DNA of 34,255 nucleotides from Dunaliella salina (GCA_002284615.2 MU069450.1:877952-912206), one strand, 5' to 3'; shown: positions 18,836-29,279, numbered from the stretch's first letter. Notes: generated by a model from the sequence alone, not told the origin. Numbers and translations: made by a program.

Positions 18836-19600
18836 AACGATCGGTCGCCACATGAGAGGAATGTAACGGATGGTTGGAATTGCTTAATCCGAAAATGCCT
18901 ATCAGTACCAAAAGACAGAATCTGAGGCTGTGCAAGCAGTTACCTAGAGGCGAGAAAAGGCAGCTTCAGCAGGACCACCACTTGAGGTGCTGCCCCCTGA
19001 TCCTGCTGAGCTGGGGTTTGCAAAGCTCTGTTCCAACTGTGCAGCGTCATTCTGATATCATAGTCTTGGTAAAGAATCATTCACAAAGCAATTCTCCGTC
19101 CCAAATGTTCTGATTGGCTGGACCAATTAGGACGGGTAGTGGGCATGAGCGTTCTGACTCTATACCGTTAGTATTGGACTAGTTATGACGCGATTCTGCA
19201 CCTCAAAACCCGAGCCCTAGGTCCAATTTGGAGGTTTGTGAGGAAGCTGCGTTCTGATTATATAATCTTAGTACTGGATCAGTCACAAAGCGATTCTGTG
19301 TCTCAAATCCTGCATGCAAGATGGTCCACTGGTCCAGACAGTTTGGAGGGGTCAGAACCACCTTGTGTCAACTCAGCCAAGTGCGCTCATGACAGTAGTC
19401 AGGAATCATTCTATCTGATTACAAGAGCGTCCGCTGTTCCTTAGTTCTATGTCAAATGTCACGCATGCCCAAGAGACGTTCGCTATGCCCGATCGGTGGT
19501 TACCGATCGTTCCAAAATAATGAATGAGTCTCCCTTCCCTTACTTTATGTAGGAAGAGTTTCCTTTTTTGTTTTCTTGCGCGATTGATGCATATTGGTGG
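18836..19600. other. No gene; degenerate ~100-bp tandem repeat, three copies
   Basis: Units start near 19043, 19148 and 19246, sharing GCGTTCTGA-T-TATA, TTAGTATTGGACTAGT-A, AAGCGATTCTG and TCAAA. The stretch is bounded by a 12-bp inverted repeat GGAACGATCGGT (18836) and ACCGATCGTTCC (19501) without a target duplication, so it is not called a transposon. Confidence 0.5.
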
Positions 19601-19608
19601 AAAATATC

Positions 19609-20901
19609 CAGGGCTGCACCATACGTGAGATATTGACACGTAGCGCACCTACGCTACGCTACGCCTACAATACGTGCTACTCTGCTACGCCTGGCGCCAG
19701 GCAGGAAGGGCCGAGGGGTGCCCACCAACAACCCAATATGTAAGCACTCACTTTTTCCATTCCTTACATTAAAATAATGTGTGATGATATTTATAATAAG
19801 CTGTTCGATGTTCGAAAGGGCAAAAACAAGGGATAGACGTGCAGGCAGTGCGAGAGTTTTTTTCACTGGAGCTCCCTCCCGTGCGCGCAGCCATGTGCTG
19901 AAGCTGGGTAGGGTGTGAAGGATTGCACTCACACCTACGTGGCAGAGGATGTGTGCAGAATGCAGGAGCAGGAGGGCTGCCCCTTGAATGATGAGCATCT
20001 CATTTAGGAGCAAGCAGCAACAGCACCCACACCTCAGGGGGGCAGGGGCAGCACAGCATTAGCAGGTACGCGCACGCCCATGCAGCTGTCAGGCGCCTCC
20101 ACGCGCTGGCCGCTCACGCAAACCNCCATGGATGATATCATCGATGCAGCCAAGCGGTAACGACGAGAGCAGGCAGATTTGCAGGTGTCCATGTNCTTTG
20201 CTGCTTGTGGAGTCCTGTTTGTTCACACCCGCTCCCCCTACTGGCTGCGCATGCTGCAAGCTGTCATATAAGCAGGCCCAGGGTAAAAGCCTCCCCACTA
20301 CAACCGCTTGCGCACAAGCCTCCTGGACCAGGTGTGATGCATACTGCTTGTTCCTATGGCTCTTGACGTCTGTGTCTTGAGTGTTCTAGGTGGAGGCCGA
20401 GTTGCTGGTGTAGACTTCTGTGCTTCTCCTTCTCTAGGGGTAAAAGTGGTGGGGCTCACTTTCATGATTCAGCACTAATTGTCNGGCCTTTCCTTAATGC
20501 ACGCTGGCTGTGCCCAGCGTAGACTTTCTTTCTTCTTTCATGGCAACACTTGCATGCACATATTTGGGCGTGCATGCTCAATTACTTGTTTCAGGCTCCC
20601 TCCATCTNATGCAGTAGTGTGCTAGAGATTACATTGAGCCAACTCCTTGGCAGTAAGAGTAAATAAAAGAACTAAAGTCTAGAAGTCCCTGAGTCAATAG
20701 GGTCTTGTTTGCTTACCCATCTCCCTCCCTTCTAANTTATTCATAGATTGAGCAGCTCAGGACTGCTGCGCCCTCCTCTTGCTTAAAGAAAGAACATACA
20801 ACTGAAAAGAAGCAAGGCAAATGACTTTCTTTTTCCTACGTTCACAGCCTCACGTAGCGTAGCGTAGACGTAGCGTAGCGTAGGCGTATGGTGCAGCCCT
20901 G
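19609..20901 (+). mobile_element. Non-autonomous hAT transposon, 1293 bp, complete ends
   Basis: The ends are perfect 17-bp inverted repeats CAGGGCTGCACCATACG, and the element is flanked by a perfect 8-bp direct repeat AAAATATC (19601-19608 and 20902-20909). CAGGG ends and an 8-bp target duplication are the hallmark of hAT elements. Subterminal CTACGCTACGC / GCGTAGCGTAG motifs cluster at both ends (about 19646-19665 and 20853-20886), likely transposase-binding sites. The interior keeps only a fragment of a transposase. Perfect ends suggest recent movement by a transposase supplied from elsewhere. Confidence 0.93.
20080..20420 (+). pseudogene. hAT transposase fragment (DUF659-like), decayed
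   Basis: From ATG 20080 one frame reads MDDIIDAAKR, EQADLQVSM, FAACGVLFVHTRSPYWLRMLQAV, AGPG, KPPHYNRLRTSLLDQ. This matches the DUF659 region of hAT transposases (FxxxCGIPFxxxxSPYF..ML.A....GPGYK.P....LRT.LLD). The frame is kept for 84 codons but has TAA at 20158, 20269 and 20284. A GT at 20332 and AG at 20388-20389 would remove a 58-bp intron and join VEAELLV. Two N bases lie in it. It cannot encode active transposase: the catalytic parts are missing. Confidence 0.7.
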
Positions 20902-21021
20902 AAAATATCTGCTTTACGGGTGTGGTTGGTGCGTGGTTGAATTCAACATTTATTTTTGGGGTTTGGGGAAAAAAAGAAAAGGAAAACAACGCAGGCAGAG
21001 AAACTCTCCCTACATCAATTA

Positions 21022-21337
21022 TGGCGAATATCAATTATGATTTCCTTCGGTGTATTCAGGCCAAAAAACCGGGAAAACCGGGGAAACCTCAATGGGCTGA
21101 GATTTCAAATTAAAAATCCTTTTTATAAACCGGAAAAAACTGGGGAAATCAAAGTGCATGTGCAGCGACGTTGGAATACAGCCGCAATGGGCCGCGGAGA
21201 GCCCAGAAACGACTTTGGTCAGAACTGAGCCAAAAAGCATAACTGCATACTCATACTTCAATTTGACTCCGGTTTCTCGGTTTTCCCGGTTTTTGAGATT
21301 AGGTGCCCGCAGAGGAAATCATAACTGATATTCGCCA
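21022..21337. mobile_element. 316-bp MITE with TA target duplication
   Basis: The ends are inverted repeats of about 25 bp: TGGCGAATATCAATTATGAT and the inward reading TGGCGAATATCAGTTATGAT. TA flanks both sides (21020-21021, 21338-21339). The inverted repeat of element B shows the empty site: CATCAATTAAGGAAAAG. TA duplication suggests the Tc1/mariner group. The interior has several AACCGGGAAAACCGGGG / CCGGTTTTCCCGG motifs. Non-coding. Confidence 0.85.
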
Positions 21338-21394
21338 TAAGGAAAAGAAGATGCATTGGCTCAAAAAAGAGCCGTGTGCCCCCTCCACCACAAG

Positions 21395-21781
21395 ATATGA
21401 TTACGTGCTCACACCTTGCGTGCGGACTGTGCGATTTGGTCCCGTGAACAGATTTCTCCTATTTGTGATAGATGCAGCTTGCATGAGGATCAAGATGAAG
21501 TTCATGTGCTTCTCAAGTGTTCATGTCCTGAGGCGGGCCAGATTCGGCGTAGGTACATTGAGCTGTTTCGATGGATTGATCATTTCTCCCAAGCTGAAGC
21601 TTGTGTGCAACAGGTGAGCATTCCTATGGTTTCTGTTTTTCTTTCCCAGCAGAACAACAAACTTCCTCATTGCATTTCTGAGCTTATGGATTTGTTTATG
21701 GCTGGCGTAAACCAGTCACAGACTGATTGGCCGAACGACTTGGCTGAAGGTCCCCAAGACATTGCAACCTAACCTAACCTA
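21395..21781 (+). mobile_element. 5'-truncated LINE fragment with 8-bp target duplication
   Basis: Flanked by ACCACAAG (21387-21394 and 21782-21789). The translation reads LRAHTLRADCAIW, ICDRCSLHEDQDEVHVLLKC (a C-x2-C...H...C zinc knuckle), RRRYIELF, LSQQNNKLPHCISELMDLF and NDLAEGPQDIAT, then stop. The tail is AACCTAACCTAACCTA. It is the longest clean view of this LINE's C-terminus in the window. Confidence 0.85.
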
Positions 21782-21806
21782 ACCACAAGGTAGGAAAAAG
21801 AGAATT

Positions 21807-22380
21807 CTAATGTGGATCTGGAGGGTTACTAGAAGCACCTGGCTCTAGAACCTGGTTGTGGGAAGTATTCTTGTTTTCAATGCCGCGGCGGATGGTGACT
21901 GGTTTGTGGGCATATTGAACAGAATGGGCATGAAGTTGTTGAGCAAGCTTCGTGGCATGCTGGTGATCCAAACCTAGATGTTTGAATTGCTTCAGGGTAT
22001 GCTCAGTGTAAATAGTTCCACCTACACCCAGGAGGATAGGGTGAATTGTAACAGCTTTAGCGTTAATAAGTTTACAAAGGTCTGCATGCTGCTGCTTTGC
22101 TGCGTTCAAGTGACGCTCTGGCCTTGTGTCTTCACATAACTTGGTTTCTATTAGGTGCACATGGCGTCCATTTGCACGAAGTTCATGGGGTTGCCTCATG
22201 CGACTAGTTCTGATGGTCCTCCGTGAGGAGCTGCGCAAAGCGTGATGGAATGGGTAGGAGAAACACCGTTTGAAGTATGATTGGCATTAAAAGGGTTGAT
22301 CAGAACAGCATCTGGTCGACTGGAGTTAAGTCTTTTCCTCTCTGGAAGGTTACGAGAGAAGAAGAGATGGTAGTTATTTT
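21807..22380 (-). pseudogene. Endonuclease C-terminal region of element C
   Basis: The minus-strand trace gives FFSRNLPERKRLNSSRPDAVLINPF (about 22360-22290), a frameshift, then HVHLIETKLCEDTRP, KQQHADLCKLI, LLGVGGTIYTEHTLKQFKHLGLD, ATKLAQQLHAHSVQYAHKP and a stop in the inverted repeat at 21807-21809. It aligns with RPDALLV, HLVEVKYCEDTRP, KQQHRDLCR, GGVIYTPHTLKPLKELGLD and KLAWRLHAHSVLYAYK of element B. The Asp and the E-x-K are kept in both, which supports the PD-ExK nuclease reading. Confidence 0.65.
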
Positions 22381-22446
22381 ATACGAGCAGGCCAGCAGTC
22401 GCGCATCTTGACTGAAGGCCTTTCTTCTAAACCCCCATACCCTTGA
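22375..22446 (+). mobile_element. Short LINE 3' fragment
   Basis: GAGCAGGCCAGCAGTCGC, then ATCTTGACTGAAGGCCTT, matches 7419-7454 (GAGCAGGCTAGCAGTCGC, then ATTCTTGACTAAAGGCCTT), the 3' end of the LINE in element A. No target duplication was recognised. Confidence 0.5.
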
Positions 22447-23188
22447 ATGGATTTCAAAAACCTGAGCAGCCATTGTTGAATGCAATTGTCCGTCTAATGA
22501 CCTAATTCAAGGGAGGGGGTAGCCCGCTTCTAACTGGCATACGAACGCACAGGACTGACAAACCTCTTAAAAGGCAGTTTGTGGGCACCACAAGATGGTG
22601 GGTAAGCAAATGTTGATGAGCAAGCGTACATATGTGAGCCGTGCCTGCCAAACAAGGTTTCTGCCTTCCTCAGTGGCAGAGTGTCAATTGGGATGCTTGT
22701 CAAAAAAATGAACAGGCTATGTAGCTGCACTGTGGGTTGTTTAGCTGAAACAAGAAGGTGCCTCATAACATCTAAAAGCGCCACATGTCTATGTCAATGT
22801 CAGAGCGTGCATGTGCACTGGCAGGATATGCTGTCACGATGCTTTCTTGAATTCGACAAAACATGCAAAGGATTCATTGTCAGGCTCGTACAAAAATGGA
22901 ATACATGGGGGAGTTATCGTGAAGACAAAAAGTTAAGCACCAAGGAAATTCATGATGAAAGTATGAGCACCACGTTAAGCCATCCTCACTCTACACAAGC
23001 AGGCCTGAGGACATCTTCCACTTTTGGAAGAAGCAGACTAACGAGACTCAAAAAAAGCCATGGATTTTTCCTGTTTGGCTGGCATAGTCCAGGAAGCCAC
23101 TTTTTCCTGGCGCTAGAAAATTTGCAAGCGTTCATAATGCTCAGAGGTCCTGGTGCAAGAAAATTTGCAAGCGTTCATAATGCTCAGA

Positions 23189-23190
<2 letters not shown>
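22447..23190. other. No recognised gene; 43-bp duplication at its end
   Basis: A plus-strand frame is open from about 22681 into the CA repeat but shows no domain. AGAAAATTTGCAAGCGTTCA, followed by TAATGCTCAGAGG, occurs twice (23115 and 23157), the second copy directly followed by the CA run. Confidence 0.5.

Positions 23191-23275
<85 letters not shown>
23191..23275 (+). repeat. (AC)n microsatellite
   Basis: 85 bp of perfect AC repeat. The poly-His-Thr reading frame through it is an artefact. Confidence 0.98.
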
Positions 23276-23276
<1 letters not shown>

Positions 23277-23559
23277 CGTTTATCAAGAATTGAATGCTTC
23301 TTACAAGATCTTCATAACGCCAAGAGCCCACCATCTTAATTCAGCAAGTCGCTGAAGACCACTATCAACAAAAATTGATTGCACCTCGTAGCTGGGGGCA
23401 TCCCTATGGCAGGCTCAAGTCTGCTGAAAGGGCTTTGTACTGGAAGGCAAGGTGCTCTGCTAGATGTAAGGGCAACAGCTTGCTGTTTGGCAAATGAGCA
23501 ACGACACTGCCCACAGTCAGCTGGGCGCAGCTGGCCGCAGCCTAGAGAGTTGTTCCAGG

Positions 23560-24230
23560 TGGCAAATGGTCTGAATGGTGGCACTGTCAGCTGGGTGGCA
23601 AACAGCGAATGGTCTGAAAGGTCCGTCGCTGCTCTAAATGGAAAATGGTCATTCTAAACAGTGGCACTGTCAGCTGGGTAGCCGATCGGGCTGGGCGCAG
23701 CTGACCGCAGTTTAATGGAGACGTGAACGGAGCACTGGCGTAGTGAGTTGCCAGGACTGGCCCTGATCTTTCCGCTTAGAACCCGGAGGTCGGGGGTTCT
23801 ATTCCGCTCAGATGCCCCCACTTGAGGCATGTACAGTGATGTACCCTTACCTGACTGCAGTTGAAAACTCTCTATGTGGCTCACAGTTGCTCCAAATGGC
23901 AATGGTCTAAATGGTGGCTAACTGTCCAAGTGGCAATGGTCTAAATGGTGGCTGACTGTCAGCTGGGTGGCAAACAGCGGATAGTCTGAAAGGTCTGAAG
24001 CTGCCCCAAGCGGCAAAGGGTCCGACCAATGACACTCTCAGCTGAGCGCAAGTGACCGCAGTCTGAAAGTTGCGCCAAGCGGCAAAGGGTCCGACCAATG
24101 ACACTCTTAGTTGGGCGCAGGTGACCGCAGTCTGAAGCTGCTCCAAGAAGCAAAGGGTCGGACCAATGACACTCTCAGCTGAGCGCAGGTGACCGCAGCC
24201 TGAAAGTTGCCCCAAGCGGCAAATGGTCTG
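23560..24230 (+). repeat. ~69-bp minisatellite array split by a SINE
   Basis: CCAAGCGGCAAAGGGTCCGA, then CCAATGACACTC, AGCTGAGCGCAGGTGACCGC and AGTCTGAA, recurs with starts near 24006, 24075, 24143 and 24212. More diverged units (GGTGGCAAACAGCGAATGGT, CTGGGCGCAGCTGACCGCAG) extend upstream to about 23510. The SINE at 23713-23850 lies between two such units. Confidence 0.85.
23713..23850 (+). mobile_element. tRNA-derived SINE, 138 bp, with 12-bp target duplication
   Basis: Flanked by CTGACCGCAGTT (23701-23712) and CTGACTGCAGTT (23851-23862). The head has a pol III A box-like TGGCGTAGTGAG (23736-23747) and a B box-like GGTTCTATTCC (23795-23805), as in tRNA-derived SINEs. The end GTACAGTGATGTACCCTTAC resembles the LINE-style TTACC tail of the other SINE copies. 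The boxes are about 59 bp apart, longer than in an ordinary tRNA, and cloverleaf pairing is imperfect, so a working tRNA gene is unlikely. Confidence 0.8.
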
Positions 24231-24249
24231 AAGGACAAAGGGAGTTGGG

Positions 24250-24530
24250 GAGGCCGCCGAGACCCCTGCACAAGGAGCAAGACCACTTGCAGCTGTGTCA
24301 AAACTTTGGTTATAATGTTGCTCCGAGTGGCAAATCGCGTGAAGGAATAAGGGAGCGGTGAAAATTGTTGAGCCCCCTGCACAAGGAGCAGGACCACTTG
24401 AAACTGTGTTGGAACTTCAGTCTACGTCCCTTGGCGCGTGTCTGAAATTCAGTCCAAGTACCCCCTGCAACAGGAGCAAGACCACTTTTGACAGTGTCAG
24501 AACTTTGGCCACGAGTATCTTGCGTGCTGA
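24250..24530 (+). repeat. Degenerate ~100-bp repeat, three copies
   Basis: CCCCTGCACAAGGAGCAAGA, then CCACTT and AACTTTGG or a variant, recurs near 24266, 24368 and 24464. Confidence 0.75.
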
Positions 24531-25680
24531 CGCAGGATGCCCGATGCATGGAATTTTGTAGATCCATTTGTATGTACATTAAGGAAAGAAACATTAATAC
24601 CCACCATCCAAGGGAAAGTCGAGAGAAAAAAGAACTTCTGCCGCAAATCCCAGGTACCCTTTCCTTATGAGGAATGCATTTTTTCAATCCTACATCAAGG
24701 AATCACAAAAGCAGGTCAATGCAGGTGAACCCTCAAGCAACTTTGCCTGAGGCAAGACATGCTGGCAGCATCAATGCAGGATTGACCCACTGGCCATATT
24801 GCATGGCACATGCACAGGATGGAGCAAATTATGCAGTGATGAAGTACAGTTTTTGGATGCTCCATACAGTGTTCTGTCAGTAGTAGTCTAGACTAAGTCA
24901 CAGCAATGAAGAAGCATGGACAGCTACAGTGATGGGCGGTCGTGGGCTGCCAGAGTCACAGGCCAGTCCCAGGCATGGACAGGCACGGACAGCCACTGAC
25001 AGCCACAGTCATGGACAGGCAGGAACAGCCACTGACAGCCACAGACATGGACAGCTACAGGGAATCACAGGCATGGGCAGCCACAGTCACACCCGTGGAA
25101 ACAGGTACAAAATTTGTAAGCCTAGGCATCATGGGAATGCCGTGGGAGCTCCATAGAATGCCTTCAGTTCAGGCCTTCAGGATTCTCATGGAACAAAAAA
25201 GCAGCACCTTTGAGTCTTCTAATGTCTAAGGCACAACTCTGGGTCCGCTCAGCACAAGACATGGCACCAAACCTGACCAAAATACAACTCCACAATCATG
25301 CGTCAAAGTATTGCACATCAGTACCACAACTCTGCACAAGACATGGCACAAAACCTTACCAAAATACAATTGCACGATCATGAATCGTAAGTATGGCACA
25401 TCAGTGCCACAACTCTGCGCCCCCCCACCTGAGCTATCCATTTGATCGTCACCATCACCCTCACTTCTCATTATTGAACTGGGTACCGAGTAGGTCCACA
25501 CATCATGTTGGACACATTCGCGACTTCCTCACACCTGCATGATGTTGCTAGCTTCTGGCCGTGCAAGCCTTTCAGGGGATGGTACACGGCTACCAGATCC
25601 AAGTCTGATGTGGCCCAAATGTAGTCAAGGGTCGCGGGCCGCCCAGGGACCTGCAATGGCGCGTCCATTACTCAAATCCA
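24531..25680. other. No recognised gene; several short tandem duplications
   Basis: A CAGCCACTGACAGCCACAG / CATGGACAGGCA array lies at about 24950-25090. A ~90-bp duplication with CACAAGACATGGCAC and AAAATACAA is at about 25215-25415. TGTGGCCCAAATGTAGTC, followed by AAGGGTCGCGGGCCGCCCA, repeats at 25612 and 25682. Confidence 0.6.
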
Positions 25681-27029
25681 TTGTGGCCCAAATGTAATCC
25701 AGGCTTGTGGGTCGCCCAACCTGGAGACAACCCTCCAGATCATGGGAACCGAGCATTCATGGAGTGTCCACGCAGGCTCCCCATGTGGATGTCAGCACAG
25801 GTTCCCCTTCCGTCTCCAAGCAATCGAGGAGTGCCAGCACATGATCCTGGTGCTTACGGAGAGACATGCCTACTCACTATTCAAACGCTGCTGTTTACCT
25901 TTACCTTCACCTTTACCTTGGCATGTTTAGGGCAGGGGCTGTTTACCTTGCCATGTTTAGGGCAGGGGCTTGCTAAGCAAACGCACTGGCAGCATGATCC
26001 TGCTCCTCGCTGCTCACTCTGCTATTCACTTTGTATGATTGAGGCAATGCCAAACAAGCGGCTTGCTGCATGACCCTACTCCTTGCTATTCACACAGCTG
26101 TTTACCTTGCGTGTCTAGAGTGGGGGCTTCCTATACAGAGTGCACAAAGTGCTGGCAGCACGTAACTGCTCCTCGCTGCTCACAAAGCACGTCTAGGGCA
26201 GAGGCTTGCCGAATACACCGGCAAATGTGCTGTTTCTACTCGCTACTCACATTGCACAACGCTGCTACTTGCTGTAACACTGCTGCTCACCTTGCGTGTC
26301 CAAGGCAGGGGATCGCCGCTCTCCATGTAAGCATCATACAACCTGTTCAACAAACGCATTGAAATGTGAAGGGAGTTATCGCTGAGTTTGTTGCATATGC
26401 CGCTTGATCCATTACTGTGCAAACTCCCCCTAGAATGGAAAGAAAAGCACTGCAGCACCCAACACCCTAAAATGAAAAGTGCACTGCATGTTTGTGCAAG
26501 CAATGCCTGCGGCCGGCTTCTAGTGCTTGGTGCGAGTGCCCATCATGCAAGCGGCCTCACATTTGCTCCAAGTGAAGCAATTCGCGTGCATCTCAAAGAA
26601 ATTAGAGCCATGCTTGCTGCGCAGTTACCTTAACCCAATTTGCTTGCAACTCAAGAAATGCTTGCAATTTGCTTGCAACTCAAAGAAATTAGAGCCGTGC
26701 TTGCTGCGCAGTTGAAATTTGCGAGTGGCCTTAGGATTGCTTGTTGCAATGTGAGTGCCTCAAGATTACTTGTTGTGAAGCGAGTAATTGAGCACTGATC
26801 ACAGTGGTGCAAGTGCTAGCCACGTTTCTGTCCTAAGGTTGCTTGTCGCAGTGCAATAGGTTGATTACAGTCCATGCAAGCGCTGGCCACGCTGCGCCGT
26901 TGCAATTTGCAAGATCGCGAGTCAGAATGCACGGGAGCCTTCCTTTCCTTACCCTCAACATCGTAACCTTGTTGTGTTGCAACTAATTGATAACAGTCAT
27001 GCGAGCGCTGGCCACGCTGTCTTTCCTTT
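25681..27029. other. No recognised gene; degenerate repeats
   Basis: About 25890-26320 holds diverged units with TTTACCTTGC-TGT-TAGGGCAGGGGCTTGC and CTGCTCCTCGCTGCTCAC. A 91-bp duplication with CTCAAAGAAATTAGAGCC and GTGCTTGCTGCGCAGTT is at 26592 and 26683. Nothing coding was recognised. Confidence 0.55.
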
Positions 27030-27740
27030 CTGTTGATTGTAAGGAGCAGCCGGGTGACCCAAACTTTCAACTGTTTTCTGCTATTGCTTGTGAGGAGTAG
27101 CTGTGCGTCCCACACTTTTGTCCGGTTATTGCTTGTAGTAACCAGCTGTCCTGCTATCATATTACCTTTGAGGAGGCAGTGTAATGCATGTGAGCCACAC
27201 TTTTATTCGTCCTGAATTTGTGCCTCGCATGTCTGTTCATGCACAGGGACCGTGTGTGTGTTTCTTTCAGCAGTGGCACTTCTGAACTCAGAGCAAGACT
27301 TTGTTTTCGCTTTTTGAGCCTGCTTCCTTTTTAGCCTAGGTTGGTATGTTTTCCGCTCAGCTGCCCTTGAAGGCGGATATAGAGTGTAACCCTACCTTAC
27401 CTTACCTTACCTTACCTTATTCGTCCTGCTACAGCTTGAAAGGAGCAGCTAGGCAACACAAACTTTCGACTGTCCTGCTATTGCTTGTGGGAGGCAGCTG
27501 TGTGATCCCCCACCTTCAACTGTCCTGCTATCGCTCAATTTCATGGGATGCTGAACGCTTCACACTTTCGACTGTCCTACTATTCCTGGTAAAGAGCAGC
27601 TGTGCAACCCACACTCTTCATCGTCCTACTAGGTTCGAAAGGAGTAGCTGTGCGATCCACGATCTCAAACATCTTGCTATTGCTCATGAGAAACAGCTGT
27701 TCTTGACACCAGCATACGAGGATCAGCTGTGTGATAACAT
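27030..27740 (+). repeat. ~60-bp minisatellite array, split by a SINE
   Basis: Units of the type GGAGCAGCTGTGCGACCCAC, ACTTTCGACTGTCCTGCTAT and TGCTTGTGA recur, diverged, before 27203 and after 27428. The SINE at 27215-27416 is inserted in a unit, duplicating TTATTCGTCCTG. Confidence 0.75.
27215..27416 (+). mobile_element. SINE, 202 bp, perfect 12-bp target duplication, (TTACC)n tail
   Basis: Flanked by TTATTCGTCCTG (27203-27214 and 27417-27428). The 3' half has TTTTCCGCTCAGCTGCCCTT and AAGGCGGATATAGAGTGTAA, then five CCTTA units. It matches 17285-17459, and the TTCCGCTCAGMTGCCC segment also lies in the SINE at 23713-23850. The tail suggests it is moved by a LINE with the same end. Confidence 0.88.
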
Positions 27741-27884
27741 TCACCCATCCTGCAATTGCTCGGTGTGGGGGTGATCCCAAAGTGCTTTTCCCATAAGGAC
27801 TGGGTGTGTGACTCTTGCTCACAAAGATCAACTCGATCTCTTCTTCTCTTTCTTTCTTTTCTTTCTTTCTTTCTTTCTTTCTTT

Positions 27885-27950
<66 letters not shown>

Positions 27951-28159
27951 TTCCTTTCTTTCTTTTCTTTTCCCGTTTGTACCTTCCGATCTTTCCAGTT
28001 TTCTATAGAGTTTTCCTTTCCTTTCGCAAGGATCATCTGTGTGCGCCTATCTTCAAATTGCAGTATTGGGCGTCAAGCCAAAGGTGACTTCACAGAGCAA
28101 GCCAGACACCACACAGCCCTTGAAACTCTCTTGTAGGTGTGAAAAATACACGCAAACGA
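27741..28159 (+). repeat. (CTTT)n microsatellite (27841-27978) and flanks
   Basis: The run is CTTT with occasional CTTTT and CTTCC units over about 140 bp. The Phe/Leu/Ser reading frames through it are artefacts. The flanks show nothing else. Confidence 0.95.
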
Positions 28160-28436
28160 CCTCACAATTCACTGATGGGCCCTGAAAACTCGCTTGTTGT
28201 GCCTCAACTCACTTTGAGTGTCCTCACAATTCACTTATAGTGCCCTTACAACTTACTCATAGTGCTCTCACAGCTTACTTGTAGTGACCTCACAACTCAC
28301 TTGTAGTGTCCTTATAACTCACTTGCCATGCCCTCGCAACTCGCTTGTAGTGCCCTCACAGCTCACTTGTAGTGCCCTCAACTCACTTCTAGTGCTCTCA
28401 CAACTCACTCGCAGTGCCCTCATAACTCACTTGTAG
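28160..28436 (+). repeat. 24-bp minisatellite, about 12 copies
   Basis: The unit is CTCACAACTCACTTGTAGTG plus CC and one or two further bases, with point changes between copies, for example CTTACAACTTACTCATAGTG and CTCATAACTCACTTGTAG. Confidence 0.92.
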
Positions 28437-28509
28437 GGGTGGGAAACACTTGTCCGAGTGACCTCTATCTGCGGCAACCCAGCTTCAGTAGACCCTCCCT
28501 CTAGACGCC

Positions 28510-28830
28510 CTCTGCAACATGTTACATTGTATATTCAACAAGATGCCACATCACATGAAAAGGATCTTACATTGTACATTCAACAAGATGTCACATCACA
28601 CGCAAAAGGATCTTATATTGCACATTCAGTAAGATGGCATCACATGCAACAAAGTCATACATTGCACATTCAGTATGATTGCATCACATGCAACGAAGTC
28701 ATACATTGCATATTCAGTATGATCGCATCACATGCAATAAAGTCATCCACCGCACATTCAATAAAATCACATCACATGCAACAAAGTCATAGATTGCACA
28801 TCCAATGAGATGTCACATTGCATGCAACAG
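28510..28830 (+). repeat. 44-48 bp minisatellite, about seven copies
   Basis: The unit is CATACATTGCACATTCAGTA, TGATNGCATCACATGCAACA and AAGT; two adjacent copies start 44 bp apart (28656, 28700). Outer copies are longer and more diverged. Confidence 0.88.
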
Positions 28831-29279
28831 AACGTTGCATTGTTTGGATTAGCCAATTCCGTACAAATGTGCTGCATGCATCACCTTTTTGGCAGTGAAA
28901 ATGCAATGTACATGGCGTATTTGCATGGAATTGGCCGACTCCGTGCATTGAACGTTTGCGGGGCTAAGTGCAGCACTCTGCAACAGGGTTTTACAGTTTA
29001 CACATTTGTGGCAGATACATCAATTTTAAGGTCATGCACCACATGCAGCTTGCATCAATGAGTTAGCCAGCACCGCGCAAACTGCAATGTCGTACCCATT
29101 GCCAATTAGGCAACGAGAACAGCACATAGCCACGAGCAACCCCTTGGAGGGCTGTGCATGACATGTTTCATCGCGTGCAGATCTGTGCTGCAGAGGGCGC
29201 AGCACGCTTTGATGTGTGCAGCTAGATCTGTGCTATGGAATGTGCTCTTACATAAAACTTTCGCGGTGGTGCCTCTGAA
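28831..29279. other. No recognised feature
   Basis: Short open frames only; no repeat or domain was recognised. Confidence 0.5.

Larger units (their letters stand above)
20960..22380 (-). mobile_element. Element C: right end of a third member of the A/B family
   Basis: On the minus strand, the endonuclease coding end (22380-21835) is followed by the terminal inverted repeat running to about 20960: GAAAAGGAAAACAACGCAGGCA with CATCAATTA near 21015 matches AAAAGAAAAACTACGCAGGCA with CATCAATTA of element B. The repeat is split by a 316-bp MITE (21022-21337) and a LINE fragment (21395-21781). After each of them the element B repeat pattern resumes at the expected base. The 5' portion of element C is not seen; a LINE 3' fragment adjoins at 22375-22446. 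Confidence 0.75.

Noticed and set aside
18836..19512. A transposon bounded by GGAACGATCGGT inverted repeats
   Set aside because: There is no target duplication and the inverted repeat is only 12 bp; the right arm is also part of a local GATCGGTGGTTACCGATC hairpin.
21767..21784. Interstitial telomere repeat (AACCTAACCTAACC)
   Set aside because: It follows directly on a LINE stop codon and precedes the target duplication, so it is the LINE tail; the algal telomere repeat is also different (TTTAGGG or TTTTAGGG types).
22681..23355. 224-codon plus-strand ORF with a His-Thr repeat
   Set aside because: Its last third is the reading of an (AC)n microsatellite and the first part shows no domain or plausible composition.
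23736..23820. A functional tRNA gene
   Set aside because: A and B box-like motifs exist, but arm pairing is poor, the box spacing is long, and the segment is part of a unit with target duplications and a SINE tail.
27756..28136. Phe/Ser/Leu-rich and Lys/Glu-rich ORFs on both strands
   Set aside because: They are translations of the (CTTT)n microsatellite.
28160..28436. CRISPR-like array (regular 24-bp repeats)
   Set aside because: Units are directly adjacent without spacers and the genome is eukaryotic; it is a minisatellite.
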